This document shows positions 25,843-34,462 of a DNA stretch of 64,000 bases, piece after piece. The position numbers were made by a program, and so were the translations under genes. The DNA is taken from the NCBI RefSeq assembly GCF_022808855.1, contig NZ_JAKZLF010000003.1, positions 1 through 64,000 on the forward strand, in the 5' to 3' direction. The stretch comes from Anaeromyxobacter soli. Its GTDB lineage: Bacteria > Myxococcota > Myxococcia > Myxococcales > Anaeromyxobacteraceae. The notes below the pieces were generated by a model. That model searched no databases. It was given only the letters and a program-made list of their open reading frames with translations, and had not been told where the DNA came from. Within the stretch, counting starts at the first letter, position 1, and each line of letters begins with the position of its first letter.

Positions 25843-26762
25843 CGCGGCCGGATCGCCACGGGGCGGCTCAGCTCGGCGCTGCGCTCGCGGTCCTCTCGGC
25901 GGCCGCGCTCTTCGGCACGACGGGGACCGCGCAGGCGCTGGGGCCCGGCGGCACGACGCCGCTCGGGGTCGGGGCGGTGCGGCTCGCCATCGGCGCGGTC
26001 GTGCTCGCCGCCGTCGCCCTCGCGGGAGGATCGGCGCGGCGCCCGCGGTGGCGGTCGCACGCCGCGGCCCTCGCGATCGGCGGGGTCGCGGTGGCCGCGT
26101 ACCAGCTTGCCTGGTTCGCGGGCCTTCGCCGCACGGGCGTGACGCTGGGGACGATCGTGGGCATCGGGAGCGGCCCGGTGTTCGCGGGGCTCTTCCACCT
26201 GACGCGAAGGGCCGGCGCGCTCTCGCGCGCGTGGGTGCTCGGGACCGGGCTCACCGTCGCCGGGGCCGCGCTGCTCGCCGCCCACGGCGCGGCGGACGGC
26301 GCGCCTCCGGACGCGGTGGGGCTCTGCCTCATGCTGGGCGCCGGCCTCAGCTACGCCGTCTACGCGCAGGCCGCGAAGCACGCGATGGACGCCGGCCTCC
26401 ACCCCGCGCAGGCGATGGCCGGGGTCTTCGGGGTGGGGGCGCTGCTCATGGCGCCGCTCCTCTCGCGCGAGCCGATGGCCTGGCTCGCCAGCCCGCGGGG
26501 GAGCGCGATGGCGCTGCACCTCGGCGTGCTCACCGTGGGCCTGGCGTACTGGCTCTACGGCAAGGGATTGCGCCGGCTGGCCGTGCCCACCGTGGTGACG
26601 CTCACGCTCGCGGAGCCCCTCACCGCCGCGGTCCTGGGCGTGGGCGTGCTCGGCGAGCGGCTCGGGCCCATGGGCTGGGTCGGGGCGGCGGCGATCGCGC
26701 TCGGCCTCGCCGTCGCGGGCCGCGGCGACCGCGCGCGAGTGACCGAGGCGCTGCCCGCGTGA
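25839..26762 (+). CDS. EamA/DMT-family transporter
   Basis: 307 residues with about ten transmembrane helices in two EamA halves (first about residues 10-140, second about 150-290, with AEPLTAAVLGVGVLGERLG as the typical second-repeat end). Members export amino acids or metabolites. The GTG at 25839 overlaps the corA stop, so the two are probably co-expressed. The substrate cannot be predicted. Confidence 0.85.
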   Translation: MTRPDRHGAAQLGAALAVLSAAALFGTTGTAQALGPGGTTPLGVGAVRLAIGAVVLAAVALAGGSARRPRWRSHAAALAIGGVAVAAYQLAWFAGLRRTGVTLGTIVGIGSGPVFAGLFHLTRRAGALSRAWVLGTGLTVAGAALLAAHGAADGAPPDAVGLCLMLGAGLSYAVYAQAAKHAMDAGLHPAQAMAGVFGVGALLMAPLLSREPMAWLASPRGSAMALHLGVLTVGLAYWLYGKGLRRLAVPTVVTLTLAEPLTAAVLGVGVLGERLGPMGWVGAAAIALGLAVAGRGDRARVTEALPA

Positions 26763-26780
26763 GGCGCGCCGGGGCTCGCG

Positions 26781-27899
26781 CTACCCCGAGGTGAGGGGCA
26801 CGACCTCGGCCGCGCCGCCGGCGGGCTGCACCCGCACCTCGCCCTCCCCCTCCTGACCCTCGACGATGGCGATCTCGACGTCGAGGAAGCGCCGGATGAT
26901 CGCGGCGTTCGTGGTGAGGTGCTTCGTCACTCCGTCCACGGTGTAGCGCGTGACCGGGACGATGCCTGGCGGCGACGGCACGAGCCCGGCGGCGAGGAGC
27001 GCCGCGGGGAGCAGGAGCTGATCCCCGAGGTGGCGGTCCACTGCGGCCCCGCCCGTGAGGTACGCGCGGAAGCCGCCCACCGCCTCCTCCGCGATCTGCT
27101 CCGGGGAGCGCTCGCGCGCGCTCACCGCCCCGTGGCCGGCCCGGGCGCGCTGGAAGGTGGAGACGACGAGCACGTGGCCCCCGCGCGACGCGCGCGAAGG
27201 CATGGGCACCCGCTCCGCCTGCGCGGCGATGCCCGCCTCGCGCAGGAGCCGCAGCGCGCGCGCCGCCTGCCGCTCGGCGACGTCGAACCCGAGGCCGCAG
27301 ACCATCGAGACGACCTCGACGTCCTGCAGGGTCCCCCGGTGACGCAGGTCGAGCGGGGGCATCGGGTGGGCCGGCTCCACCCGCGCGGTGAACTCGCCGC
27401 CGCCCTCCGGGTAGAACCCCGCGGCCTGGAGCGCGAGCTCGAACCGGAACCCGAGCCGCGCGACGGCCGGCGCCCACACGAGCGCGAGGTAGTGGAAGCT
27501 CGGCGCGTGGTCCTGGTGCGTGCCGCCGCGGAGCGTGAGCGTCGAGCTCTTGCCCGCGAGCGCGAGCGGCCAGCACACGGTCTGGAAGAGGAGCGGAGTC
27601 GAGCCGGCGGTGCCGATGTCGAACGCCCAGTCGCCCGCCTGCACCGGCCGCCGCGGGTGGAACTCGAGCCGCTCCGAGCCGACCTCGTCGCCGGCGAGCC
27701 GCGCGTCGCACAGGCGCGCGACCGCCCGGGCGGCCTCGCGGTGCTGCGGGCGGAGGCCCGGCTTCTCGCGGTTCGCGCGGATCCGATCGATCGCGAACGG
27801 CTTCCCGGTGATCGCGGAGACCGAGAGCGCGGTGCGGAGGATCTGGCCGCCGCCCTCGCCGGTGCTGCCGTCCAGGACGATCGGGAGATCGGGGGGCAC
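26781..27899 (-). CDS. rtcA: RNA 3'-terminal phosphate cyclase
   Basis: 372 residues (family about 340-370). GSTGEGGGQILRTALSLS-like N-terminus (here DGSTGEGGGQILRTALSVSA), RGGTHQDHAPSFHYLALVW in the middle, and the catalytic histidine in DRHLGDQLLLPAAL near the C-terminus, where the covalent RNA-NMP histidine sits. It uses ATP to convert RNA 3'-phosphate to 2',3'-cyclic phosphate. No rtcB ligase or rtcR regulator is adjacent, unlike the E. coli operon. Starts at GTG 27899. Confidence 0.93.
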   Translation of the reverse strand: MPPDLPIVLDGSTGEGGGQILRTALSVSAITGKPFAIDRIRANREKPGLRPQHREAARAVARLCDARLAGDEVGSERLEFHPRRPVQAGDWAFDIGTAGSTPLLFQTVCWPLALAGKSSTLTLRGGTHQDHAPSFHYLALVWAPAVARLGFRFELALQAAGFYPEGGGEFTARVEPAHPMPPLDLRHRGTLQDVEVVSMVCGLGFDVAERQAARALRLLREAGIAAQAERVPMPSRASRGGHVLVVSTFQRARAGHGAVSARERSPEQIAEEAVGGFRAYLTGGAAVDRHLGDQLLLPAALLAAGLVPSPPGIVPVTRYTVDGVTKHLTTNAAIIRRFLDVEIAIVEGQEGEGEVRVQPAGGAAEVVPLTSG

Positions 27900-27991
27900 G
27901 GCAGCAATGTAGCCCTTGCGTGGCGCGCCGAGCGAGTTCGCGCGGGGCCTCGCCTCGACCCGGCGGGGGACTCCCGTGGTAAGTACGTGCC

Positions 27992-29230
27992 GTGGTCGCC
28001 GCCGTCGCCGTGTTCTCCGTGACGTACGTGGCGGTCGCCGCGGGTCGCCTGCCGTTCCTGTCGCTCGATCGGCCGGCCGCGGCGCTGCTCGGTGCCGTGC
28101 TGATGGTCGCCTCCGGCGTCCTGACGCCCGGCGAGGCGGGCGGCGCGGTGAACGGGGACACCCTCGGCCTGCTGCTCGGGATGATGCTCCTCTCGGCGTA
28201 TCTCGCGGAGGCGCGCTTCTTCCGCTGGACGAGCTTCCGGATCCTCGGCGCGGTCCGCACGCCGAGGTCGCTCCTGTGGGCGGTCGTCTTCGCCGCGGGG
28301 ACCCTCTCGGTGCTGCTCGTGAACGACACGGTGTGCGTGATGGTCACGCCCATCGTGCTCTCGGTCGTCGAGGACGCCGAGCTCCCGCCCCTGCCGTACC
28401 TGCTCGCGCTCGCCTTCGGCTCGAACGCGGGCTCGGTCGCGACCCTGACCGGCAACCCGCAGAACATGATCGTCGGGACGCTGTCGGGGATCTCCTACGC
28501 CCGCTTCGCGGCCGCGCTCGCGCTCCCGGCGCTCGCGTCGCTCGTCGTCGTCGCGCTCGTCCTCGAGCGCGTCTTCCGCGAGGACCTGCCGCGCCGCGTG
28601 CTCGCGCCGACCCGGGTCGCGGCCCCCGAGCTCGACAGGCCGCTCCTCGCCCGCGCCCTCCTCGCCACCGCCCTCGCGGTGGCGGGCTTCCTGGCGGGCT
28701 TCCCCCTCGCCTGGACCGCGCTCTTCGCCGCCGCGCTCTGCATGGCCGTCGCCGGGCGCGCGCCGCGCGAGGCGCTCCAGCGCGTCGACTGGCCGCTGCT
28801 CGTGTTCTTCGCGGGGCTCTTCGTCGTGGTGGCCGGGATCGGGAAGGCGGGCATCGCGTCGCGGATGTTCGACCTCATCGTCCCCGCGCTCGGCCATGAC
28901 GCCGTCCGGCAGTCGGCCGTGTTCTCGCTCTTCACGGTCGGGGCGTCGCAGGTCGTCTCGAACGTCCCGTTCGTGCTGCTCGCGGGCGAGTGGATCCCGC
29001 GGCTCGCCGAGCCGCGCCTGGCGTGGCTCGCGACCGCGCTCGCCGCCACGCTCGCCGGCAACCTGACGGTGCTCGGATCGGTCGCGAACCTGATCGTCCT
29101 GGAGCTGGCGGGCTCCCGGGCGGGCATCGGCTTCTGGCGCTTCTTCCGGATCGGCGCGCTGGTCACGGCCGCGACGCTCACCGTGTCCTTCGCGATCCTG
29201 CTCGGAGAGCGAGCGCTCGGGCTCGTCTGA
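27992..29230 (+). CDS. ArsB/NhaD/SLC13-type anion transporter
   Basis: 412 residues with about 11-12 transmembrane helices. SVLLVNDTVCVMVTPIVLSV and the family motif TLTGNPQNMIVG, repeated in weaker form near the C-terminus (TVLGSVANLIVLELA), identify the ion-transporter superfamily that includes ArsB, NhaD and citrate carriers. The substrate (arsenite, Na+ or a carboxylate) is uncertain: there is no arsR or arsC nearby. GTG start at 27992. Confidence 0.85.
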   Translation: MVAAVAVFSVTYVAVAAGRLPFLSLDRPAAALLGAVLMVASGVLTPGEAGGAVNGDTLGLLLGMMLLSAYLAEARFFRWTSFRILGAVRTPRSLLWAVVFAAGTLSVLLVNDTVCVMVTPIVLSVVEDAELPPLPYLLALAFGSNAGSVATLTGNPQNMIVGTLSGISYARFAAALALPALASLVVVALVLERVFREDLPRRVLAPTRVAAPELDRPLLARALLATALAVAGFLAGFPLAWTALFAAALCMAVAGRAPREALQRVDWPLLVFFAGLFVVVAGIGKAGIASRMFDLIVPALGHDAVRQSAVFSLFTVGASQVVSNVPFVLLAGEWIPRLAEPRLAWLATALAATLAGNLTVLGSVANLIVLELAGSRAGIGFWRFFRIGALVTAATLTVSFAILLGERALGLV

Positions 29231-29344
29231 ACGCAAGCGTCCGGATCGACTGAGGTTTACCGGGAGGACGCCCGGAGGCGCGCCCACCACCCGCCCGGGC
29301 GGGCCTGCGCGAAATAGAAACCCGCGCGATCCGTAGGGTTCTTC

Positions 29345-30004
29345 ATGATTGCGGCCGCGGCGCTCGCCGATCTAGGTTTCGCCCTCTCGTGGCAGGTGGA
29401 GGAGCGCTCGTTGGCGCCACCGGTGGTGACCGGCGAGGCCGCCCTGACGCGCTCGGCCGCGAAGGGCGACCGCAAGGCCTTCGGCCAGCTCGTCGACGCG
29501 CACAAGCGCGCCGTGTACGGGCTCTGCTTCCGCCTGCTGCGCGAGCCCGAGGAGGCGCGCGACGCCGCCCAGGAGGCCTTCGCGCGCGCCTACGCGGCGC
29601 TCTCCACCTATGACGCCGCCCAGCCGTTCGTCCCGTGGGTGCTCCGCATCGCGCGCAACCACTGCCTCGACGTCCTGCGCCGGCGCCTGCCGGACACCCA
29701 GCGCGTCGAGCTCGACGCCGAGCCGGACGAGGGCGCGCCGCGCGAGCTCGCCGATCCGGCCGCCGTCCGTGCCGACGACGCGCTCGAGCGGCGCCAACTC
29801 GCGGGCGCGCTCGAGGCGGCGGTCGCGGCGCTGCCCCAGAACTACCGCGAGGTCGTGCACCTCTTCCACGTCGAGCACCTCTCCTACAAGGAGATCGCGG
29901 CCACGCTCGACGTCCCCCTCGGCACCGTGATGACCTGGCTCCACCGCGCGCGCGCCCGCCTCAAGGAAGCGCTCGCGGAGCCGGGCGCGGAGAACCTGCG
30001 ATGA
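29345..30004 (+). CDS. ECF-type RNA polymerase sigma factor
   Basis: 219 residues. Region 2 lies at about 40-105 (AFGQLVDAHKRAVYGLCFRL, RDAAQEAFARAYAALSTYD, PWVLRIARNHCLDVLRRR); region 4 at about 160-210 (LPQNYREVVHLFHVEHLSYK, EIAATLDVPLGTVMTWLHRA). The N-terminus before region 2 is longer than usual, so a later GTG (29426) may be the true start. The stop overlaps the ATG of a zinc-finger anti-sigma factor, the standard ECF arrangement. Expected to direct transcription of an envelope-related regulon, probably including its own operon. Confidence 0.92.
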   Translation: MIAAAALADLGFALSWQVEERSLAPPVVTGEAALTRSAAKGDRKAFGQLVDAHKRAVYGLCFRLLREPEEARDAAQEAFARAYAALSTYDAAQPFVPWVLRIARNHCLDVLRRRLPDTQRVELDAEPDEGAPRELADPAAVRADDALERRQLAGALEAAVAALPQNYREVVHLFHVEHLSYKEIAATLDVPLGTVMTWLHRARARLKEALAEPGAENLR

Positions 30005-30528
30005 GCCTCTTCGACGGACACCTCACGGACGCCCAGGCCCAGCGGATGGTCGACGGCGCGCTGCTCGAGCCCGAGACGGCCTCGGTCGAGCGGCACGTGG
30101 CGGAGTGCCCCGAGTGCCAGGCGGCGGTCGAGTCGTACCGGATGCTCGCGATCGCGCTCGAGGACCTCGAGGTCCCCCCGCTCCCCGCCGACTTCACGGT
30201 GGGCGTCCTCGCCCGCATCGACGCGGCCGAGCGCGCCGCCGCCCGCGAGCGGCGCTGGGCGCTCGGCATCCTCGCCGGCGTCGCCCTCGCGACGATCGTC
30301 GCGTTCGTCGCGGCCGGCGCCCGGGCCTGGGCGCCCTCCGTCTCCGGCGTCGCCGAGCGGCTCGGTGACGTCGCGCTCGCCGTCCGCGTCGGCGCCGGGT
30401 TCCTCCCGGCGCTCGTCGGCGTCTTCCGCCTGCAGATCATCCTCGTCGCGGCCGTCGTCGCGATCCCCCTCCTCGTCGCCCTCGCGCGCCTGATGCCCGC
30501 GCCCGAGGCGCGGGCCGAGGTCGCCTGA
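30001..30528 (+). CDS. Zinc-finger membrane anti-sigma factor
   Basis: 175 residues. The N-terminal ZAS/zf-HC2 motif is RHVAECPEC (H32, C36, C39). One transmembrane helix covers about 86-107 (ALGILAGVALATIVAFVAAG) and at least one more lies near the C-terminus (LQIILVAAVVAIPLLVALA). It should hold the upstream sigma factor at the membrane until released. The ATG overlaps the sigma stop (ATGA), and its own stop overlaps the next ATG (TGATG), so all three genes are coupled. Confidence 0.9.
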   Translation: MSLFDGHLTDAQAQRMVDGALLEPETASVERHVAECPECQAAVESYRMLAIALEDLEVPPLPADFTVGVLARIDAAERAAARERRWALGILAGVALATIVAFVAAGARAWAPSVSGVAERLGDVALAVRVGAGFLPALVGVFRLQIILVAAVVAIPLLVALARLMPAPEARAEVA

Positions 30529-32246
30529 TGGAGACCCCCATGCTCGCGCTCCTGCTCGCCGCCCTGGTCTTCCAGCCCTCCCCGGAGACGCCCTCCGCGC
30601 CTCCCCCGCCGGCCGCCGCCCGCCCCGGCGCCGAGCTCCCGGCGCCGCCGGTGCCGGCCCGTCCCGGCGCGGCGCCGAGGCCCCCGGCCCGTCCGTCGGC
30701 ACGCCCCACTCCGCCCCTCCCCGCGCTCCCGCCGCCGACCGGCGCCGCCGATCCGCTCGTCGGCGAGTGGCCCGCCGAGCCGTCCGGCAAGCACGTCACG
30801 ATCTCGGACACGGTCTCCCTCGACGACGCGCTCGAGAAGATCGCCGACGCGGCGGGCTGGAACCTCGTCCTCAACACGGGTCGGACCGGCAACATCCAGC
30901 TCGTCCTGAAGCTCCGCGACGTGCCGGTCGAGGACGCGCTGCGCGCCGCCCTGAGCGGCACGCTCCTCGAGGCGTCGCGCCGGCGCAACACGGTCGTGGT
31001 CGCGCCGTCGAGCGGCCCCGTCGCGCGGCAGCCCACGCTCGTGGGGTTCGAGAAGCCGAGCGGGAAGCGCTTCACGGGCGAGTTCGAGGAGACCGACGTC
31101 GACGACGCGCTCCGGCACGTCGCCGCCGCGGGTGGGCTCTCCATCGTCATCCCGCCGGGCGTCCGCGGCGAGGTGTCCGGGGTGTTCAACGCGACGCCGG
31201 TGGAGGAGGCGCTGCGGGCGGTGCTCGATCAGGCCGGGCTCGCGGCGGAGCTGCAGGGCGGCGTCGTGGTGGTGCGTGCGCAGCCCCTCGGCGGGTTCGC
31301 CGGCATCGGCGCGGAGGCGCGCCGCACGGCCGAGCGCGCCATCCGCGACGCCAGGCGCGAGTGGGACGACGGGCGCGAGACCGGGCAGGACGCCCGCGAC
31401 CGCGTCGAGAACGGCGACGTCACGATCCACCCGGGCGAGGAGGTCCGCGACGTCGTCGCCATCCGCGGGAACGTGCGCCTCGAGCCGGGCTCGACCGCGC
31501 GCAACGTCGTCGCGGTGCTCGGCGGCGTGAAGCTCGAGGCCGGCGCCACCGCGAGGGAGGTGACGGCCGTGCTGGGGAGCGTCGAGCTCGGCCCGGGCGC
31601 GGTGGTGGAGCGGAACGCGACCGCCGTCGGCGGGTCCGTGAAGCCCGATCCGCACGCGACCATCGGGGGCGACCAGACGAGCGTCTCGGTCCCCGGGCTC
31701 CCGGGGATCGGCGGGATGTTCGGATCGAGCCTCCTCTTCGGTGGCCGCGAGTCGGTGCTCTGGTCCGTCGGCCAGGTGCTCGCGAAGTTCGCCCTCTTCT
31801 TCGCGCTCGGGCTCCTCGTGGTCGCGCTCTTCCCGCGCCGCGTCGACGCCGTCGCCGAGGCGATGCTCGCGAGCCCGTGGAAGTCGATCCTCACGGGCCT
31901 GCTCGGCCTCGTCGCGACGCCGGTCCTCGCGCTCCTGCTCGTGGTGACCATCATCGGCATCCCGCTCGTCGCGGTGCTCGCCCTGCTCGTCCTCGCGGCC
32001 GGGGTGCTCGGGTTCACGTCCCTCGCCATCCACGTCGGCCGCTCGATCCCGCTCCCGCAGCAGCGCAGCGCGTGGGTCCTGCAGCTCGCGATCGGCACCG
32101 CGATCGTCGTGCTGGTGACGGCCGTGCCGTTCCTCGGCGGGCTCGTCTGGATCGCCGCCGCCCTCGTCACCTTCGGCGCCGCGCTCCGGACGCGGTTCGG
32201 GCAGCAGAGGCCGGTGCTGCCGACGACGATGGCGCCCGGGATCTGA
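30528..32246 (+). CDS. STN-STN / beta-repeat / multipass membrane protein of the ECF operon
   Basis: 572 residues with an unusual layout. A signal-like N-terminus (1-16) and Pro-rich linker to about 85; two STN (secretin/TonB short N-terminal) domains at about 88-160 and 180-252, each with a 'V.L...L..l....' pattern (VSLDDALEKIADAAGWNLVL; DVDDALRHVAAAGGLSIVI); a charged linker; a beta-repeat of bactofilin-like rungs at about 297-385 (GNVRLEPGSTARNVVAVLGG, VKLEAGATAREVTAVLGS, VELGPGAVV); then about four transmembrane helices from 412 to 555. Co-encoded with a sigma/anti-sigma pair through one-base overlap, so likely part of its sensing or response circuit. No named family covers the whole chain. 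Confidence 0.75.
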   Translation: METPMLALLLAALVFQPSPETPSAPPPPAAARPGAELPAPPVPARPGAAPRPPARPSARPTPPLPALPPPTGAADPLVGEWPAEPSGKHVTISDTVSLDDALEKIADAAGWNLVLNTGRTGNIQLVLKLRDVPVEDALRAALSGTLLEASRRRNTVVVAPSSGPVARQPTLVGFEKPSGKRFTGEFEETDVDDALRHVAAAGGLSIVIPPGVRGEVSGVFNATPVEEALRAVLDQAGLAAELQGGVVVVRAQPLGGFAGIGAEARRTAERAIRDARREWDDGRETGQDARDRVENGDVTIHPGEEVRDVVAIRGNVRLEPGSTARNVVAVLGGVKLEAGATAREVTAVLGSVELGPGAVVERNATAVGGSVKPDPHATIGGDQTSVSVPGLPGIGGMFGSSLLFGGRESVLWSVGQVLAKFALFFALGLLVVALFPRRVDAVAEAMLASPWKSILTGLLGLVATPVLALLLVVTIIGIPLVAVLALLVLAAGVLGFTSLAIHVGRSIPLPQQRSAWVLQLAIGTAIVVLVTAVPFLGGLVWIAAALVTFGAALRTRFGQQRPVLPTTMAPGI

Positions 32247-32277
32247 CGGGGCAGCGTGGAGCTGCGTCCCCGGCCCG

Positions 32278-32295
32278 CCGGCGGCGGACCGCCGG
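32278..32295. terminator. Stem-loop between convergent genes
   Basis: CCGGCGG (32278-32284) and CCGCCGG (32289-32295) form a 7-bp stem with a CGGA loop in the 72-base gap between two convergent stops. No T-run on either strand. Confidence 0.3.
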
Positions 32296-32318
32296 GCGCG
32301 CCGTTCGCGAGGCCAGGT

Positions 32319-34223
32319 CTACGGCCGGGGGCGCGGCGCGCCCGACGGGAGCTTCGCGAGCGCCTCGACCGCGGCGCGGCGGACCCGGCCGTAATAGTCG
32401 CTCCGCAGCGCCTCGAGCCGCCCGGAGGCGGGCTCGTAGGCGAGCTTCCCCAGCGCGCGCGCTGCGGCGGCGCGGACCTCGGGACGATCGTTCGTGAGCT
32501 GCGCGGCGATGACGGGCGCCGCGTCGCGGGCGCCGAGGGCGGCGAGCGCGTCGATCGCCTGCGCTCGCGCCGGAGCGTCGGGACGGGCGAGGTAGGCCGC
32601 GAGGGGCGCCGCCGCCCCGGGCGCGCCGCTCCTCGCGAGGGCCTCGGCGGCGCTCGCCGCGGCGGGACCGTCGAGGAGCGCCGCGAGCGCGGGCACCGCC
32701 TCCGCGCTGCCCGCCTCCCCGAGGGCGCGCGCGAGGGCGTCCGCCCACTCCGGCTCGCGGAACCTCCCGGCCGTCGCCGCCTTCGCGAGGGCGACGGCGC
32801 CGCGGGTCCCCTGCCGGCCGAGCGCATCCGCGGCGACGAGGCGCACCCGCGGCTCCGGGTCGCCGAGCGCCGCGACCACGCGCTCGACCGCGCCCGGTGA
32901 CCCGAGCTGGGCGAGCCCCTCCACCGCCCCCGCCCGTACCGCGGCCAGCGGATCCGAGGCGCCCTGGCGCAGCAGCGCGTCCGCGCCGTCCGCGCGCAGG
33001 CGCCCCGCCGCCTCCAGCAGCGCGCCGAGCTCTTCCGCCTCCTCCGCCCCGAGCGTCCCCGCTGCGCCCGCGCGCTGCGCCGCGATCGCCGCCGCGCGGC
33101 GCATGAGCGCCGGGCCGGCCGAGGTCTGGCTGGCGCGCGCGAGGAACCGCGCGGCGGCCGCGCGGGCGGCGGCGTCGCCGCGTCCGGGGTCGAGCGAGGC
33201 CGCGACGCGCGCGGCGGTCTCCGGCGACGGCGCGCCGAGCGCGCCGAGGGCGGCGATCGCCGCGGCGCTCCCGGGGCGGCCCAGCCTGGAGACGAACGGG
33301 CGCGCCGGGCACTCGGCCTCGCGCGCGGCCGCGGCCTGCGCCGTCAGCGCGGCGATGGCGGGATCTCGCGTCCGCTGCGCGACGCCGCAGAGGGCCACGC
33401 CGACCTCCGGTGCGGCCGGGAGCGCGGCGAGCGCCTCCGCGGCCGCCGCCGCGATCCGCGCGGGGCCGTCCGCCGCGACGAGCGCGAGGGGCGGCGCCGC
33501 GGCGGGGTCTCCGAGCCGGGCCAGCGCCGCGGCCGCGGCCTCCGCGGTGGTCACGTCGCCCTCCGACAGGAGCGCCTCGAGGAACGGTCGCGCGCTCCAG
33601 TCCCCCGCCTCGGCGAGGCCGCGCGCTGCCGCGGCCGCGAGCGGCCGATCCGGGTTCCGGTTCGGATCGACGAGGGGGAGGAGCCGCTTCACCGCCTCCG
33701 CGCGGGCGCTCGCGCCGATCTCCTCGGCCGCGCCGGCGCGGGCCGGCCCCGCGTTCGCCGCGAGCGCCGCGACGTTCCGCTCCCACAGCGCGCGCGCCTC
33801 CGCCTCGACGGCCTCGCGCAGCGAGACCCCGAGCGCGTCGAGCGCCTCCGCGATCGCGGTCCGCGCGGCGGGGCCCGCCGCCCCGTAGGCGCGCACGAGG
33901 TCCTCGCGCCCGCCGCTCTCCGCGCCCAGGCCGACGAGGCCGCGCGCCGCCGCTGCGGCGACGTCCGGCGCGGGATCGAGCAGGAGCGCGCCGAGCGCCT
34001 CCGCCGCGCCGGGCCCTCCGCGCGCGGCGAACGCCTCGGCCGCCGCGCGGCGGACGAGCGCGCTCGGGTCGCGCTGGGCGACGAGGAGGACCGGCAGGTC
34101 TCCGCGGCCGAGCGCGCGCACCGCGGCGGCGCGGCGCTCCGGATCCGACGCCTCGAGATCCCTGCGCGCGCAGGCGAGGACGCCGAGCGCGGCGGCGAGG
34201 ACGAGGGCGCGTCGCGAAAGCAT
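32319..34223 (-). CDS. HEAT-repeat lipoprotein
   Basis: 634 residues. MLSRRALVLAAALGVLACA is a lipoprotein signal (LAC lipobox, Cys18). The rest is an all-helical array of about 15-20 HEAT/PBS-lyase-type repeats, recognisable by recurring 'DP...VR..AA.ALG..G' units (DPSALVRRAAAEAFAARGG; DPEPRVRLVAADALGRQG; RPEVRAAAARALGKLA). Such solenoids bind partners and have no catalysis. ATG 34223 is required for the signal; the frame is open far upstream through a neighbour's shadow. Separated from the rluB stop by 239 bases in which nothing was recognised. Confidence 0.82.
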   Translation of the reverse strand: MLSRRALVLAAALGVLACARRDLEASDPERRAAAVRALGRGDLPVLLVAQRDPSALVRRAAAEAFAARGGPGAAEALGALLLDPAPDVAAAAARGLVGLGAESGGREDLVRAYGAAGPAARTAIAEALDALGVSLREAVEAEARALWERNVAALAANAGPARAGAAEEIGASARAEAVKRLLPLVDPNRNPDRPLAAAAARGLAEAGDWSARPFLEALLSEGDVTTAEAAAAALARLGDPAAAPPLALVAADGPARIAAAAAEALAALPAAPEVGVALCGVAQRTRDPAIAALTAQAAAAREAECPARPFVSRLGRPGSAAAIAALGALGAPSPETAARVAASLDPGRGDAAARAAAARFLARASQTSAGPALMRRAAAIAAQRAGAAGTLGAEEAEELGALLEAAGRLRADGADALLRQGASDPLAAVRAGAVEGLAQLGSPGAVERVVAALGDPEPRVRLVAADALGRQGTRGAVALAKAATAGRFREPEWADALARALGEAGSAEAVPALAALLDGPAAASAAEALARSGAPGAAAPLAAYLARPDAPARAQAIDALAALGARDAAPVIAAQLTNDRPEVRAAAARALGKLAYEPASGRLEALRSDYYGRVRRAAVEALAKLPSGAPRPRP

Positions 34224-34462
34224 GGGCGGGCATGCTCCGTCAGGAGGCCGCCCAGGCGCAAGGAGGTCGGCGTGCGCCTGCGGAGGCGGAGACCCCTGAC
34301 CCCTGAGCTGGATCGCCACTGCGGCGCAGGCTGGCTCGCTGCGCCGGGCAGCCCTCTCCCTGCGCTGCTCGCCGAACCTCGAAGGCCCCGCCCTCGCTGC
34401 TCGGCCCGGCTCGCCGACGCCACACGCGAATCGTGAGGCGATCCGATCGACCGGGCGGCGCG

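Noticed and set aside
27992-29230. Arsenic resistance operon
   Set aside because: The transporter family includes ArsB, but no arsR, arsC or arsA is nearby.
27122-29290. 722-residue minus-strand frame across the anion transporter and rtcA
   Set aside because: It is the mirror of recognised genes and is a low-complexity Arg/Glu translation.
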